Assembly: GCA_002432565.1 (NCBI GenBank)
Contig: DJFP01000035.1
Location: 7,277 to 14,142 of the forward strand
From: Flavobacteriales bacterium UBA5869
GTDB taxonomy: Bacteria; Bacteroidota; Bacteroidia; Flavobacteriales_D; Crocinitomicaceae
Direction: 5' to 3'
DNA length: 6,866 bases
The notes under the pieces were generated by a model that worked only from the letters and a program-made list of their open reading frames with translations, did no database searches and was not told the origin of the DNA. The stretch's first letter is position 1. Each line of letters begins with the position of its first letter. Shown here piece after piece: positions 1 to 6,212 of this stretch. Made by a program: the position numbers and the translations under genes.

Positions 1-405
1 GAAGAAGTCGTGGAAATCGGTTATGATGAGGAATTTAATCCGGTAGAAGTCCATAAAATCAATAAGGTAGCTGTTCCCGGATATTCGCTGTTATTTTCTG
101 TCAATGAAAACGGGCAAAAATTGGTTTCTGCACTGTTTGCAAAAGGAATTGTGACCAAACAGGGGAAATACTATCATTTCCTGTTTTCTCCTCCGTTAAC
201 ACTCAATATACTTCCGAAAAGCATCAGTGCTTACACCGCCGGGAAATCCCCTAAAGTGACAACCGGATCTTCCTGCAACGGATTATGGAATTATCGCGGA
301 ACGGATATTTTGTTTCATATCGACTCACTAAAGAAAAAAGAGATTTATGGTTCTTTAGAATTCGAAGTTGCGAGCCTGCTCCGGAAGGGGAAGCTTAAAA
401 GATGA
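1..405 (+). CDS. 3' end of an unrecognised protein gene (partial)
   Basis: The frame is open from the first base and closes with TGA at 403-405, giving 134 residues of a C-terminus that very probably begins outside the window. A GTG at 10-12 could be a start, but the frame continues through it to the edge and too little upstream sequence is present to judge. I do not recognise a family. The visible part is soluble, alternates short hydrophobic and polar stretches in a beta-rich pattern, and has no membrane segment. It ends in a basic tail (LLRKGKLKR). A single cysteine lies in a GSSCNGLWNYRG stretch. The gene faces the minus-strand aldehyde dehydrogenase convergently, and the last base of its stop codon is the first base of a heptamer repeat array. 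Base composition and codon use look like the neighbours. That it is coding is fairly sure; its function is unknown. Confidence 0.75.
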   Translation, partial: EEVVEIGYDEEFNPVEVHKINKVAVPGYSLLFSVNENGQKLVSALFAKGIVTKQGKYYHFLFSPPLTLNILPKSISAYTAGKSPKVTTGSSCNGLWNYRGTDILFHIDSLKKKEIYGSLEFEVASLLRKGKLKR

Positions 406-479
406 TTACGAATTACGAATTACGAATTACGAATTACGAATTACGAATTACGAATTACGAATTACGAATTACGAATTAC
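405..479. repeat. Perfect tandem array of the 7-bp unit ATTACGA, 10.7 copies
   Basis: Ten complete, identical copies of ATTACGA are followed by ATTAC, without a single mismatch over 75 bp. The array fills most of the gap between two convergent genes and begins on the last base of the upstream gene's stop codon. Because 7 is not a multiple of 3, all three plus-strand frames read the same cycle (I-T-N-Y-E-L-R) and contain no stop. On the minus strand the unit TCGTAAT puts a TAA in every frame. Short heptamer arrays of this kind are known from intergenic regions of bacteria such as cyanobacteria. Perfect identity suggests recent expansion or ongoing slippage. It is not a CRISPR array, since there are no spacers and the unit is too short. 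Confidence 0.97.
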
Positions 480-516
480 TTTATAATCAATTATTTAAAG
501 GGGGAATCATTTTGCA

Positions 517-1959
517 TTAATAAGGAACAAACACATTTTTCGCTTCGGTAAAGAAACGCAGTGCTTCCCAGCCGCCTTCTCTTCCTACTCCGGATGCTTT
601 TACTCCTCCGAATGGTGTTCTCAGATCACGAACCAGCCAGGAGTTGATCCAAACAATCCCGGCCTGCACTTTATCTGCTGTTCTGTGCGCTCTTTTCAAG
701 TCGGACGTCCAAATAGTCGCACTCAGTCCATATTGTGTGCTGTTGGCCATCATAAGGACCTCTTCTTCAGTATCGAAAGGTGTCAGGGTCACTACCGGTC
801 CGAAGATTTCTTCCTGGTTCGTTCTGCAGTCGTATGAAAGGCCTTCGATTACTGTCGGAGCGATGTAATAACCCTCGCTGTACGGAGCGTCTAAGATCAC
901 CCGTTTTCCGCCTGTAAGGATTGTTCCGCCCTCTTCTTTTGCCAAATCAATGTACGAAAGTACTTTCTCCATGTGCGGTTTGGAAACAACAGCTCCCATT
1001 TTTGCGTTCGGATCAGAAGGATTGGATACCGTCAATTGATTTACACGGTCTACAAAAGCTGTTTTGAACTTATCGTAAATACTTCGTTCGATGAAAATCC
1101 GGGATCCGCATAAACAGATCTGCCCCTGATTGGCAAAAGAAGAACGTACCGTTGTTTTAATCATTTCATCAAAATCACAATCCGCAAAAATGATGTTCGG
1201 GTTCTTTCCGCCCAGTTCCAGTGATAATTTCTTGAACATCGGTCCGGCGGTTCTGGCAATGTACTCACCTGTCTTAGTTCCACCGGTAAATGAAATTGCC
1301 TTGATCTTCGGATGTTTCACGATTGCATCTCCGGCATGCTGGCCTAAACCGTGAACGATATTCAGTACACCTGCCGGCATACCGCTGTCTTTTACCACTT
1401 CACTCAGCAAATAAGCCGTGTATGGCGTAATCTCAGAAGGTTTTGCAATGACACAGTTCCCCGAAGCCAAAGCCGGCGCAATTTTCCAGGAGAACAAATA
1501 CAAAGGAAGGTTCCAGGGAGAAATACAACCCACTACTCCGATCGGTTTGCGGGTGGTGTAATTGATTCCCATTCCTTCCATGTAATGCGATTCGGAGGCA
1601 AAGTGTTCAACTGCGGTTGCGAAAAAATGAAAATTGGAAACAGCACGCGGAATATCCACATGTGCTGCCAATGAAAGCGGTTTTCCGTTATCGCGGGATT
1701 CTGCAGCCACGAATTCATCCATACGTTTTTCGATCCCTAAACTGATCCGCATCATGATTGCTCCACGTTCTTCATTGGTCATATTGGACCAAACGGGAAA
1801 TGCTTTTTCAGCCGCCTGAACGGCCAATTCAACATCTTCTTCGGTAGAATTCGGAATTTCACCATAAACTTTACCCGTTGCAGGTTCGTAATTATCGATG
1901 TATTGGCCTTTCACAGGCGCAAGCATTTCTCCGTTGATAAAGTTTTGAAGACGAATCAT
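517..1959 (-). CDS. NAD(P)+-dependent aldehyde dehydrogenase, likely 2-aminomuconate/2-hydroxymuconate semialdehyde dehydrogenase type
   Basis: A 480-residue protein of normal length for the ALDH superfamily, which oxidises an aldehyde to the acid with NAD(P)+ in the cytoplasm. Numbered from the ATG at 1957-1959, it has the oxyanion Asn150 in PWNLP, cofactor Lys173 in AKPSE, the FTGGTKTG nucleotide loop near 224-231, general base Glu248 in LELGGKN, catalytic Cys282 in NQGQICLCGSR, and Glu384/Phe386 in EEIFGP. The ICLC active site and the C-terminal RDLRTPFGGVKASGVGREGG recall ALDH8A1/AmnC/XylG enzymes. From memory of the Pseudomonas fluorescens AMSDH work, two arginines bind the substrate carboxylate; Arg444 here, and perhaps Arg105, fit those positions. 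The physiological substrate (kynurenine or catechol meta-cleavage route) is inferred. The frame can be extended to a TTG at 1978-1980, but that TTG lies inside the -7 promoter box, so the ATG is chosen. No pathway partners are adjacent. Confidence 0.95.
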   Translation of the reverse strand: MIRLQNFINGEMLAPVKGQYIDNYEPATGKVYGEIPNSTEEDVELAVQAAEKAFPVWSNMTNEERGAIMMRISLGIEKRMDEFVAAESRDNGKPLSLAAHVDIPRAVSNFHFFATAVEHFASESHYMEGMGINYTTRKPIGVVGCISPWNLPLYLFSWKIAPALASGNCVIAKPSEITPYTAYLLSEVVKDSGMPAGVLNIVHGLGQHAGDAIVKHPKIKAISFTGGTKTGEYIARTAGPMFKKLSLELGGKNPNIIFADCDFDEMIKTTVRSSFANQGQICLCGSRIFIERSIYDKFKTAFVDRVNQLTVSNPSDPNAKMGAVVSKPHMEKVLSYIDLAKEEGGTILTGGKRVILDAPYSEGYYIAPTVIEGLSYDCRTNQEEIFGPVVTLTPFDTEEEVLMMANSTQYGLSATIWTSDLKRAHRTADKVQAGIVWINSWLVRDLRTPFGGVKASGVGREGGWEALRFFTEAKNVFVPY

Positions 1960-1977
1960 AATTTCAATTTTCTTTTG

Positions 1978-1985
1978 CAAAGATA
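1978..1985 (-). promoter_or_regulatory. Bacteroidota -7 promoter box TATCTTTG for the aldehyde dehydrogenase gene
   Basis: On the minus strand TATCTTTG is an exact match to the Bacteroidota sigma factor -7 consensus TAnnTTTG. It lies 18 bases upstream of the ATG at 1959, which would give a leader of roughly ten bases. A clean -33 TTG is missing at the usual 17-23 bp spacing; a one-mismatch TTC stands 19 bp upstream of the box. The stretch between box and ATG is A-rich, as is common for Bacteroidota translation starts. Confidence 0.6.
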
Positions 1986-1988
1986 AGA

Positions 1989-2004
1989 AAAAGCGAACGC
2001 TTTT
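1989..2004. promoter_or_regulatory. Inverted repeat in the dehydrogenase promoter: possible operator or weak terminator
   Basis: The plus strand reads AAAAGCG-AA-CGCTTTT, a perfect 7-bp inverted repeat with a 2-bp centre, three bases upstream of the -7 box. Its position between the -33 and -7 regions is typical of an operator bound by a dimeric repressor. Read as minus-strand RNA it can also fold as AAAAGC-GUUC-GCUUUU followed by UCUU. That is a weak intrinsic terminator about 100 bases after the stop of the OmpA-like gene. The sequence does not decide between the two roles. Confidence 0.45.
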
Positions 2005-2050
2005 GAAGACGCAATCACGACAAACGTCAGTGCGAAAGTGATTGGGGAGT

Positions 2051-2061
2051 AATTACGAATT
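2051..2061. repeat. Isolated 1.6-copy echo of the ATTACGA heptamer
   Basis: AATTACGAATT in the intergenic region upstream of the dehydrogenase equals one and a half units of the array at 405-479, so the gene is flanked on both sides by the motif. The evidence is weak. A 10-base rotation of the unit also occurs by ordinary coding (Thr-Asn-Tyr codons) near 2165-2174, so chance is a real explanation. Confidence 0.3.
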
Positions 2062-2100
2062 GCACAGTATTGTGTTTAACGGTTAGGAAACCAATCCATC

Positions 2101-3672
2101 CTAGATCTTAAATTTCACGCCGATTTGCAAGTACAATGAAAAGTTCAATCCGCCGGAATGGAAGTAATTCGTAGAAATCCCCACATTCGTGTAGAAACGG
2201 TCGAATGCAAACGAAAACGGATTGTTCTTGTAAGCCGCACCGATGTACAAAGCATGAATTAGCCCGGCATTTGAACGGTCATTCAGGAAAGTCAGGTTTG
2301 TTCCCGCATAGGCAGCCAATGTGGGGTGAAAATCGTGGATCATTGACCGGTTGGCATTTCCTATAAATGTTTGCTTGTAAGGATCGAAAGAGAAAATCAC
2401 ATAATCCGTTTTCACCATCACCTGGATTCTTGCCTTAAGGTCCACGCCAACGTTCAGGCTGTACTCAAAACGCGTACCTGAATACTGCACGTAAGCAGAA
2501 ATAGCTGCTGCTCGAAAATCGTAATTCCAGTAGGAAGCTTCCGCCCCATATTCCAGGGCATTCAATCCACCTCTGGATTCGGGCAGACATGGATGCGGAC
2601 CAAGGGTATCCAGGGGATAATTGATCTTTAGTGAATCTCCCGTTGGAATGCAGGTAGAGCGATTGGAGTAAACATTCCAATCTTTATGTTTCAGAAATTC
2701 CGCCGGAACACTTGCGAAAAAATAAGGTCTGTTCCTGATCCCGAACCTGGTGCGCCATTCAATCGGCTGATCATAATTTCGATCGAAATAATAGGACCTT
2801 GAAGGTGTAACGTAATCCCGGGGAACTATTACCAGGTATTCTCCGTCCAGCATTTTCTTTCTCAACTGCAGGTGCTGCATGACATAAACTTCCGGAAGTA
2901 ATTCGGATTTCAACTTCAAAGGAGCATCCATGTCTTTTTCACAGATAATGCATTCGTTGTAATCAACCTGGACTTTCCGCTTGGTCAGAACACCATAAGC
3001 TTCGAAATCCGCTTCTTTTACAATGGCCCTGTAACGTTCGTGCCGCCACCAGCCCTCTCCGCTCATTTCCAGTTTCCATTTAATGATTTTGGCGTATTGT
3101 GAACCTTTCGTAAGCGTGTAATAAACCTGGTTTTTAGAGAATAAATGCGGTTCCATTTCAAGAACCACCATATTGGATCTGCCGTCATTAAAACGGATGA
3201 TGTTGCAGTTCTTCATGATCGAATCGGAGAGCACGAAGCAGGTTTTGGTATTTCCGAAGTACTCATAAAGTTCCGTTGAGTCTTCTACCAGTCTTTTCCC
3301 CGCGAAGAACAGGTGGATCTCCACCCTTCTATGGTTCTCATTTGGATTCCGGAGAGCGTTTTCTTCACCGCGGGCAAAACTCGAAACGGGAGTTTTAGTC
3401 GGGAGGATTTTTTCCAGGTACTCTTTGACTTTTTCTGCCCGCTTACGGGAAAGCCGCATGTTCAGGCGTTTCTTTCCGGTAGAGTCTGCGTATCCGATGA
3501 CTTGCAGGCTATCGATCTTTTTCAGGTTTCGGGAAAAGATGTATTTATTGATTTCCTGTTTATTATCTTCCAGCAATTTATAATCGCCGCTCGGATAGTA
3601 GATAGCGAATATTTCCTGAGCAAATGCATCTTGTCTGCTAACTAATAGCAGCAGTAACAAGGCAGTTTTCAC
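2101..3672 (-). CDS. Exported OmpA-domain protein with a C-terminal outer-membrane barrel-like region
   Basis: From a GTG at 3670-3672 the protein has 523 residues. It opens with a textbook signal peptide: MK, a leucine-rich core, then cleavage after AFA (about residue 18). Residues about 20-123 form an OmpA-C-like peptidoglycan-binding domain, with GYADSTG (Asp63), NMRLSRKRA (Arg78) and a closing NENHRRVEI. A middle region of about 250 residues is unrecognised and contains six cysteines in all, two of them in a CIIC pair (241/244). From about residue 374 some eight amphipathic beta-strand-like segments end in LYLQIGVKFKI, as in outer-membrane barrels. The inferred role is linking the outer membrane to peptidoglycan. 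The frame stays open upstream to an ATG at 3730-3732 and a TTG at 3772-3774. Both would put a terminator hairpin inside the gene and a long basic segment before the signal core, so GTG is preferred but not certain. Confidence 0.85.
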   Translation of the reverse strand: MKTALLLLLLVSRQDAFAQEIFAIYYPSGDYKLLEDNKQEINKYIFSRNLKKIDSLQVIGYADSTGKKRLNMRLSRKRAEKVKEYLEKILPTKTPVSSFARGEENALRNPNENHRRVEIHLFFAGKRLVEDSTELYEYFGNTKTCFVLSDSIMKNCNIIRFNDGRSNMVVLEMEPHLFSKNQVYYTLTKGSQYAKIIKWKLEMSGEGWWRHERYRAIVKEADFEAYGVLTKRKVQVDYNECIICEKDMDAPLKLKSELLPEVYVMQHLQLRKKMLDGEYLVIVPRDYVTPSRSYYFDRNYDQPIEWRTRFGIRNRPYFFASVPAEFLKHKDWNVYSNRSTCIPTGDSLKINYPLDTLGPHPCLPESRGGLNALEYGAEASYWNYDFRAAAISAYVQYSGTRFEYSLNVGVDLKARIQVMVKTDYVIFSFDPYKQTFIGNANRSMIHDFHPTLAAYAGTNLTFLNDRSNAGLIHALYIGAAYKNNPFSFAFDRFYTNVGISTNYFHSGGLNFSLYLQIGVKFKI

Positions 3673-3680
3673 CTGAAATG

Positions 3681-3715
3681 AAAAAAGACCCGTCCACTGC
3701 GGCAGACGAGTCTTT
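3681..3715 (-). terminator. Intrinsic terminator hairpin, probably ending the kinase-regulator transcript
   Basis: Read on the minus strand, AAAGACTCGTC pairs with GACGGGTCTTT over 11 bp around a 10-base loop and runs into six U (three of them in the stem). One position is a G-U wobble in the minus-strand RNA but a C-A mismatch in the plus-strand RNA, which indicates that the minus-strand transcript is the functional one. It lies 115 bases after the response regulator stop. Its U-tract ends only eight bases before the GTG start of the OmpA-like gene. It therefore either terminates the two-component operon or acts as a leader attenuator for the next gene. Confidence 0.75.
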
Positions 3716-3740
3716 AAGTTTCTCTTTCGCATCACAAAAG

Positions 3741-3748
3741 CGAATATA
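3741..3748 (-). promoter_or_regulatory. Candidate -7 box TATATTCG ahead of the OmpA-like gene
   Basis: TATATTCG matches TAnnTTTG at all but one position on the minus strand and lies 68 bases before the GTG at 3672 (8 bases before the alternative ATG at 3732). No convincing -33 TTG sits at the right spacing. If used, the transcript would carry the hairpin at 3681-3715 in its leader. Confidence 0.25.
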
Positions 3749-3758
3749 CTGTAAAAAC

Positions 3759-3806
3759 GTTCCAAAAGTTCCAATTTGACACCAATAGCTATTTGGAATT
3801 TTGAAC
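3759..3806. repeat. Imperfect inverted repeat in the intergenic region after the response regulator
   Basis: GTTCCAAAAGTTCCAA (3759-3774) can pair with TTGGAATTTTGAAC (3793-3806): 14 pairs with two single-base bulges. The loop contains most of a perfect 10-bp palindrome AATAGCTATT (3784-3793). Next to it, GAACT occurs three times at 3803, 3812 and 3820, the outer two as TTGAACTT. It could be RNA structure at the 3' end of the kinase-regulator transcript or a protein-binding site; no function is recognised. Confidence 0.4.
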
Positions 3807-3830
3807 TTCCCGAACTATTGAACTTGTTTC

Positions 3831-4523
3831 TTATTCGTGAACAATCAATTTGAATCCTTTTCCGTGGATATTCAAAATCTCAATACGCTCATCTTCTTTC
3901 AGCAATTTACGAAGTTTTGCAATGTACACGTCCATCGAACGGCCGTTGAAATAGTTGTCATCTCCCCAGATAGCGCGCAAAGCTGCCTGTCTGTCGAGCA
4001 CTTCGTTCCGGTTCTTGCACAACAGGTGAAGCAGCTGTCCTTCTTTCGTAGTGAGCTTTTTATTTTCTTCTTTCAGGTGAAGAATGCGCGATACCGGTTC
4101 GTACTGGATATTCCCGATTTGCTGTATTTCATTTTCATCATTATCAGAAGGAGCTGTTCGTCTTAAAATTGCTTCGATTCGTGCCAATAACTCTTCCATG
4201 GTGAAGGGTTTCGTCATGTAATCATCCGCACCGCTTTCAAAACCTTCCAGTTTATCTTCTTTCATTGCTTTTGCAGTCAGGAAAAGGATCGGAATTTTAG
4301 GATCGATCAACCTTACTTCCTTAGCAAGGGTAAAACCATCCATTTCAGGCATCATCACATCAAAAATACAGAAATCGAAATGTCCGTCTGTGTACTTTTC
4401 ATATGCATGCTTTCCGTTACGTGCAAGTTCTACCTGATAACCTTTCGTTTTAAGGAATGTCTGTAATAATTGACCTAAATTGTCATCATCTTCTGCTAAT
4501 AAAATTGATTTTTGCTTAGCCAT
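3831..4523 (-). CDS. OmpR/PhoB-class response regulator, RprY-like
   Basis: A 230-residue cytoplasmic DNA-binding regulator of standard length for the class. Residues 5-120 form the receiver domain: acidic pocket Asp12/Asp13 in AEDDDN, phospho-acceptor Asp55 in FDVMMPEMDG, Thr83 in FLTAK, and Lys105 in TKPF. Residues about 133-228 form the winged-helix effector domain, with LTTKEGQLLHLL, the recognition-helix region NGRSMDVYIAKLRKLL, and the terminal wing IHGKGFKL. The receiver wording (EDDDNLGQLL, DGFTLAKEV, DDYMTKPFTMEELLARIEAILRR) resembles Bacteroidota RprY. The start is the ATG at 4521-4523. The frame stays open to 4592, but that extension overlaps the kinase gene and precedes a typical receiver N-terminus, so it is not used. 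The gene follows the kinase with only two bases between stop and start, implying co-transcription and translational coupling. Target genes cannot be read from the sequence. Confidence 0.96.
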   Translation of the reverse strand: MAKQKSILLAEDDDNLGQLLQTFLKTKGYQVELARNGKHAYEKYTDGHFDFCIFDVMMPEMDGFTLAKEVRLIDPKIPILFLTAKAMKEDKLEGFESGADDYMTKPFTMEELLARIEAILRRTAPSDNDENEIQQIGNIQYEPVSRILHLKEENKKLTTKEGQLLHLLCKNRNEVLDRQAALRAIWGDDNYFNGRSMDVYIAKLRKLLKEDERIEILNIHGKGFKLIVHE

Positions 4524-4525
4524 AA

Positions 4526-6142
4526 TTATCTTTTTATTGTTACACGAAATTCTGAACCCTCTCCCACTTGACTTGTCACATGTACACTCCATCCGAACAT
4601 GTCAGAAAGCGCTTTCACATAACTTAGTCCTAAACCGAAGCCCTTCACATTATGAACGTTTCCGGTCGGAACTCGGTACAATTTATCAAATATTTTCGAG
4701 ATATGTTCACGTTTTATTCCAATTCCTTTATCAATCACGGACAATTCGAGTCGATCGGCAAAAACTTCCAGTTTCACCGTAACGTGGATCTTGTCCTTGC
4801 TGTATTTAATCGCATTATCAACTAAATTGTTCACCATATTGGTAAAATGCATGCGATCTGCCTCAATATAGACTTCTTCTTTGGGCATTTGGAGGATCAG
4901 TTCGCCATCCAAACCGGCAATCCGGAAGGACGCCGTTTTAGCAACGGATTGAATAATTTCAACGACCGGAACCTGTTCCATTTTCACTTTCAATTCACCC
5001 CGGTCGATCACTGCACTTTGCAGGATAGATTCCACCAAAACGCTTAATCTTTTATTCTCTTCCTGGATCATTTTCACAAATGGCGCTGCATTTTCTGTTT
5101 GTCCGCCCATCATTGCCGGATCATGCATTGCCTCACAAGCCAGTGAAATAGTTGAAATCGGCGTTTTAAACTCGTGGGTCATATTCGAGATGAAATCGTT
5201 TTTCATTTCGAATAATTTCTTCTGGGTCAAAATAGTACGGAACATGTACGAAATGGTAATGATAATCAAGACTGCAAGAATGAGACTCACGATGAGCAGG
5301 CTTCCCATCGACTTCAGGACGAAAAACTTACTTTTCGGGAAATTCACATGCAAAAACAATTTGTCTTCCAAAATCTTATTGGGGAACAATATGGTCGTAT
5401 GCGTCTTAATAGTATCCAGCTTTGCATCGTAATTTACAAGGTACTGTTTGAATTTCACCGGTTCATTGTTCTCTTCCACGATCACAAACTTGAAATCATC
5501 CGGAAGTTTATCCGTCACAAGCTCTTTCCGGATCACCGAATCCAGGATTTTCAAATCGATTCTTTTCTCCGGATCCAGGTACATATTGTCCCTAAATGTT
5601 TCCACCATCAATTCATTGATGTACTTTGCTTTTTTGACAATTTTGTGCATCACGCGCTGATCCAGGTGATAAGCCGCCCGAACGGAATCCTTATGGAACA
5701 AGCTCATTCCTCCGCCGTCGAATAATTCGTGGATTTGCCGCACATCCCGCGCCAGGACTTCCTGTTTTGAGTATAATCCTGAAATGGAATCGTAACTATT
5801 CCCGGTTACGATCAGGTAATTTTCCAACTTTCCCTTTACAGAAAGCACGGTGTCTCTTATTGAAATGGATTCTTTTACTTCGAACAGGTTTTGGAATTCC
5901 TCCTTGAGCACATCTTTGTATTGACCGGATACATCTTTACTCATCAGGCTTGAATACCTGCGTACGTCTTCAATTTTCTCGTATCGGATCGCTATGCGTT
6001 CCAGGGCGGTATTGACCTTACTTTTAAAATCATCCGATTTTCGGTCATACAATTGCAGCGTTTGAAAGATCTGGATCAGCAAAAGTGCCAGCATGGCAAT
6101 CCATACTGCTGTAATTACGAGATTGATCCGAATCTTAATCAT
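4526..6142 (-). CDS. Membrane sensor histidine kinase, RprX-like
   Basis: A 538-residue inner-membrane kinase that should phosphorylate the response regulator encoded immediately after it. Residues about 7-26 are the first membrane helix and 279-301 the second (MGSLLIVSLILAVLIIITISYMF). They enclose a periplasmic sensor of about 250 residues for which I recognise no domain. The cytoplasmic part holds the HisKA domain with phospho-acceptor His323 in SNMTHEFKTPIS. The ATPase domain follows: N box NNLVDNAIKYS (Asn443), G1 box DKGIGI (471-476), F box IFDKLYRV, and G2 box GFGLGLSYVK (501-510). All catalytic motifs are intact and no HAMP or PAS domain is apparent. The start is the ATG at 6140-6142, right before the first membrane helix. 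It is the first gene of the kinase-regulator operon and is divergent from the acyltransferase gene. The ligand is unknown. Confidence 0.96.
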   Translation of the reverse strand: MIKIRINLVITAVWIAMLALLLIQIFQTLQLYDRKSDDFKSKVNTALERIAIRYEKIEDVRRYSSLMSKDVSGQYKDVLKEEFQNLFEVKESISIRDTVLSVKGKLENYLIVTGNSYDSISGLYSKQEVLARDVRQIHELFDGGGMSLFHKDSVRAAYHLDQRVMHKIVKKAKYINELMVETFRDNMYLDPEKRIDLKILDSVIRKELVTDKLPDDFKFVIVEENNEPVKFKQYLVNYDAKLDTIKTHTTILFPNKILEDKLFLHVNFPKSKFFVLKSMGSLLIVSLILAVLIIITISYMFRTILTQKKLFEMKNDFISNMTHEFKTPISTISLACEAMHDPAMMGGQTENAAPFVKMIQEENKRLSVLVESILQSAVIDRGELKVKMEQVPVVEIIQSVAKTASFRIAGLDGELILQMPKEEVYIEADRMHFTNMVNNLVDNAIKYSKDKIHVTVKLEVFADRLELSVIDKGIGIKREHISKIFDKLYRVPTGNVHNVKGFGLGLSYVKALSDMFGWSVHVTSQVGEGSEFRVTIKR

Positions 6143-6148
6143 AGATGA

Positions 6149-6156
6149 CGAATGTA
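6149..6156 (-). promoter_or_regulatory. Candidate -7 box TACATTCG for the kinase-regulator operon
   Basis: TACATTCG matches TAnnTTTG except for one C and ends six bases before the kinase ATG, so the transcript would be almost leaderless. No clear -33 TTG is seen at the expected spacing. It is a weak call based on position and a one-mismatch consensus only. Confidence 0.25.
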
Positions 6157-6171
6157 GGTGAAATGTTAAAA

Positions 6172-6189
6172 TTAACGATTCACTTAACG
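6172..6189. promoter_or_regulatory. Direct repeat TTAACG x2 in the divergent intergenic region
   Basis: TTAACG occurs at 6172-6177 and 6184-6189, twelve bases start to start. The first copy also forms the right arm of an inverted repeat GTTAA-AA-TTAAC (6165-6176). OmpR-class regulators usually bind directly repeated half-sites about one helical turn apart, so autoregulation by the neighbouring regulator is possible. The region is AT-rich and the repeat is short, so chance is not excluded. Confidence 0.25.
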
Positions 6190-6212
6190 TTTTTTATGAT
6201 GGATTTATTCAT

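Noticed and set aside
405..479. CRISPR array
   Set aside because: The unit is 7 bp, the copies are contiguous and there are no spacers or nearby cas genes.
483..494. ATAAT/ATTAT inverted repeat after the dehydrogenase stop
   Set aside because: Five A-T pairs with a two-base loop are too weak to be called a terminator.
1130..1674. Plus-strand open frames of 74 to 107 codons opposite the dehydrogenase
   Set aside because: They are antisense shadows of a gene with intact catalytic motifs and have no start signals or recognisable domains.
1978..1980. TTG as an upstream start for the aldehyde dehydrogenase
   Set aside because: It forms the last three bases of the TATCTTTG promoter box, so it would not be transcribed; the ATG at 1957-1959 gives a normal ALDH N-terminus.
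2062..2095. Small hairpins CACA/TGTG and GGTT/AACC after the OmpA-like gene
   Set aside because: Stems of only four pairs without a T-run do not support a terminator.
3730..3774. ATG at 3730-3732 or TTG at 3772-3774 as the start of the OmpA-like gene
   Set aside because: Both place a strong terminator hairpin in the coding sequence and lengthen the signal peptide with a polar basic segment; kept only as alternatives.
4524..4592. N-terminal extension of the response regulator to 4592
   Set aside because: It would overlap the end of the kinase gene by more than 60 bases and adds a cysteine-rich non-family leader before a standard MAKQKSILLAEDD start.
5190..5725. Plus-strand open frames of 70 to 125 codons opposite the kinase
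   Set aside because: They are antisense shadows overlapping each other in different frames; the kinase frame explains the region.
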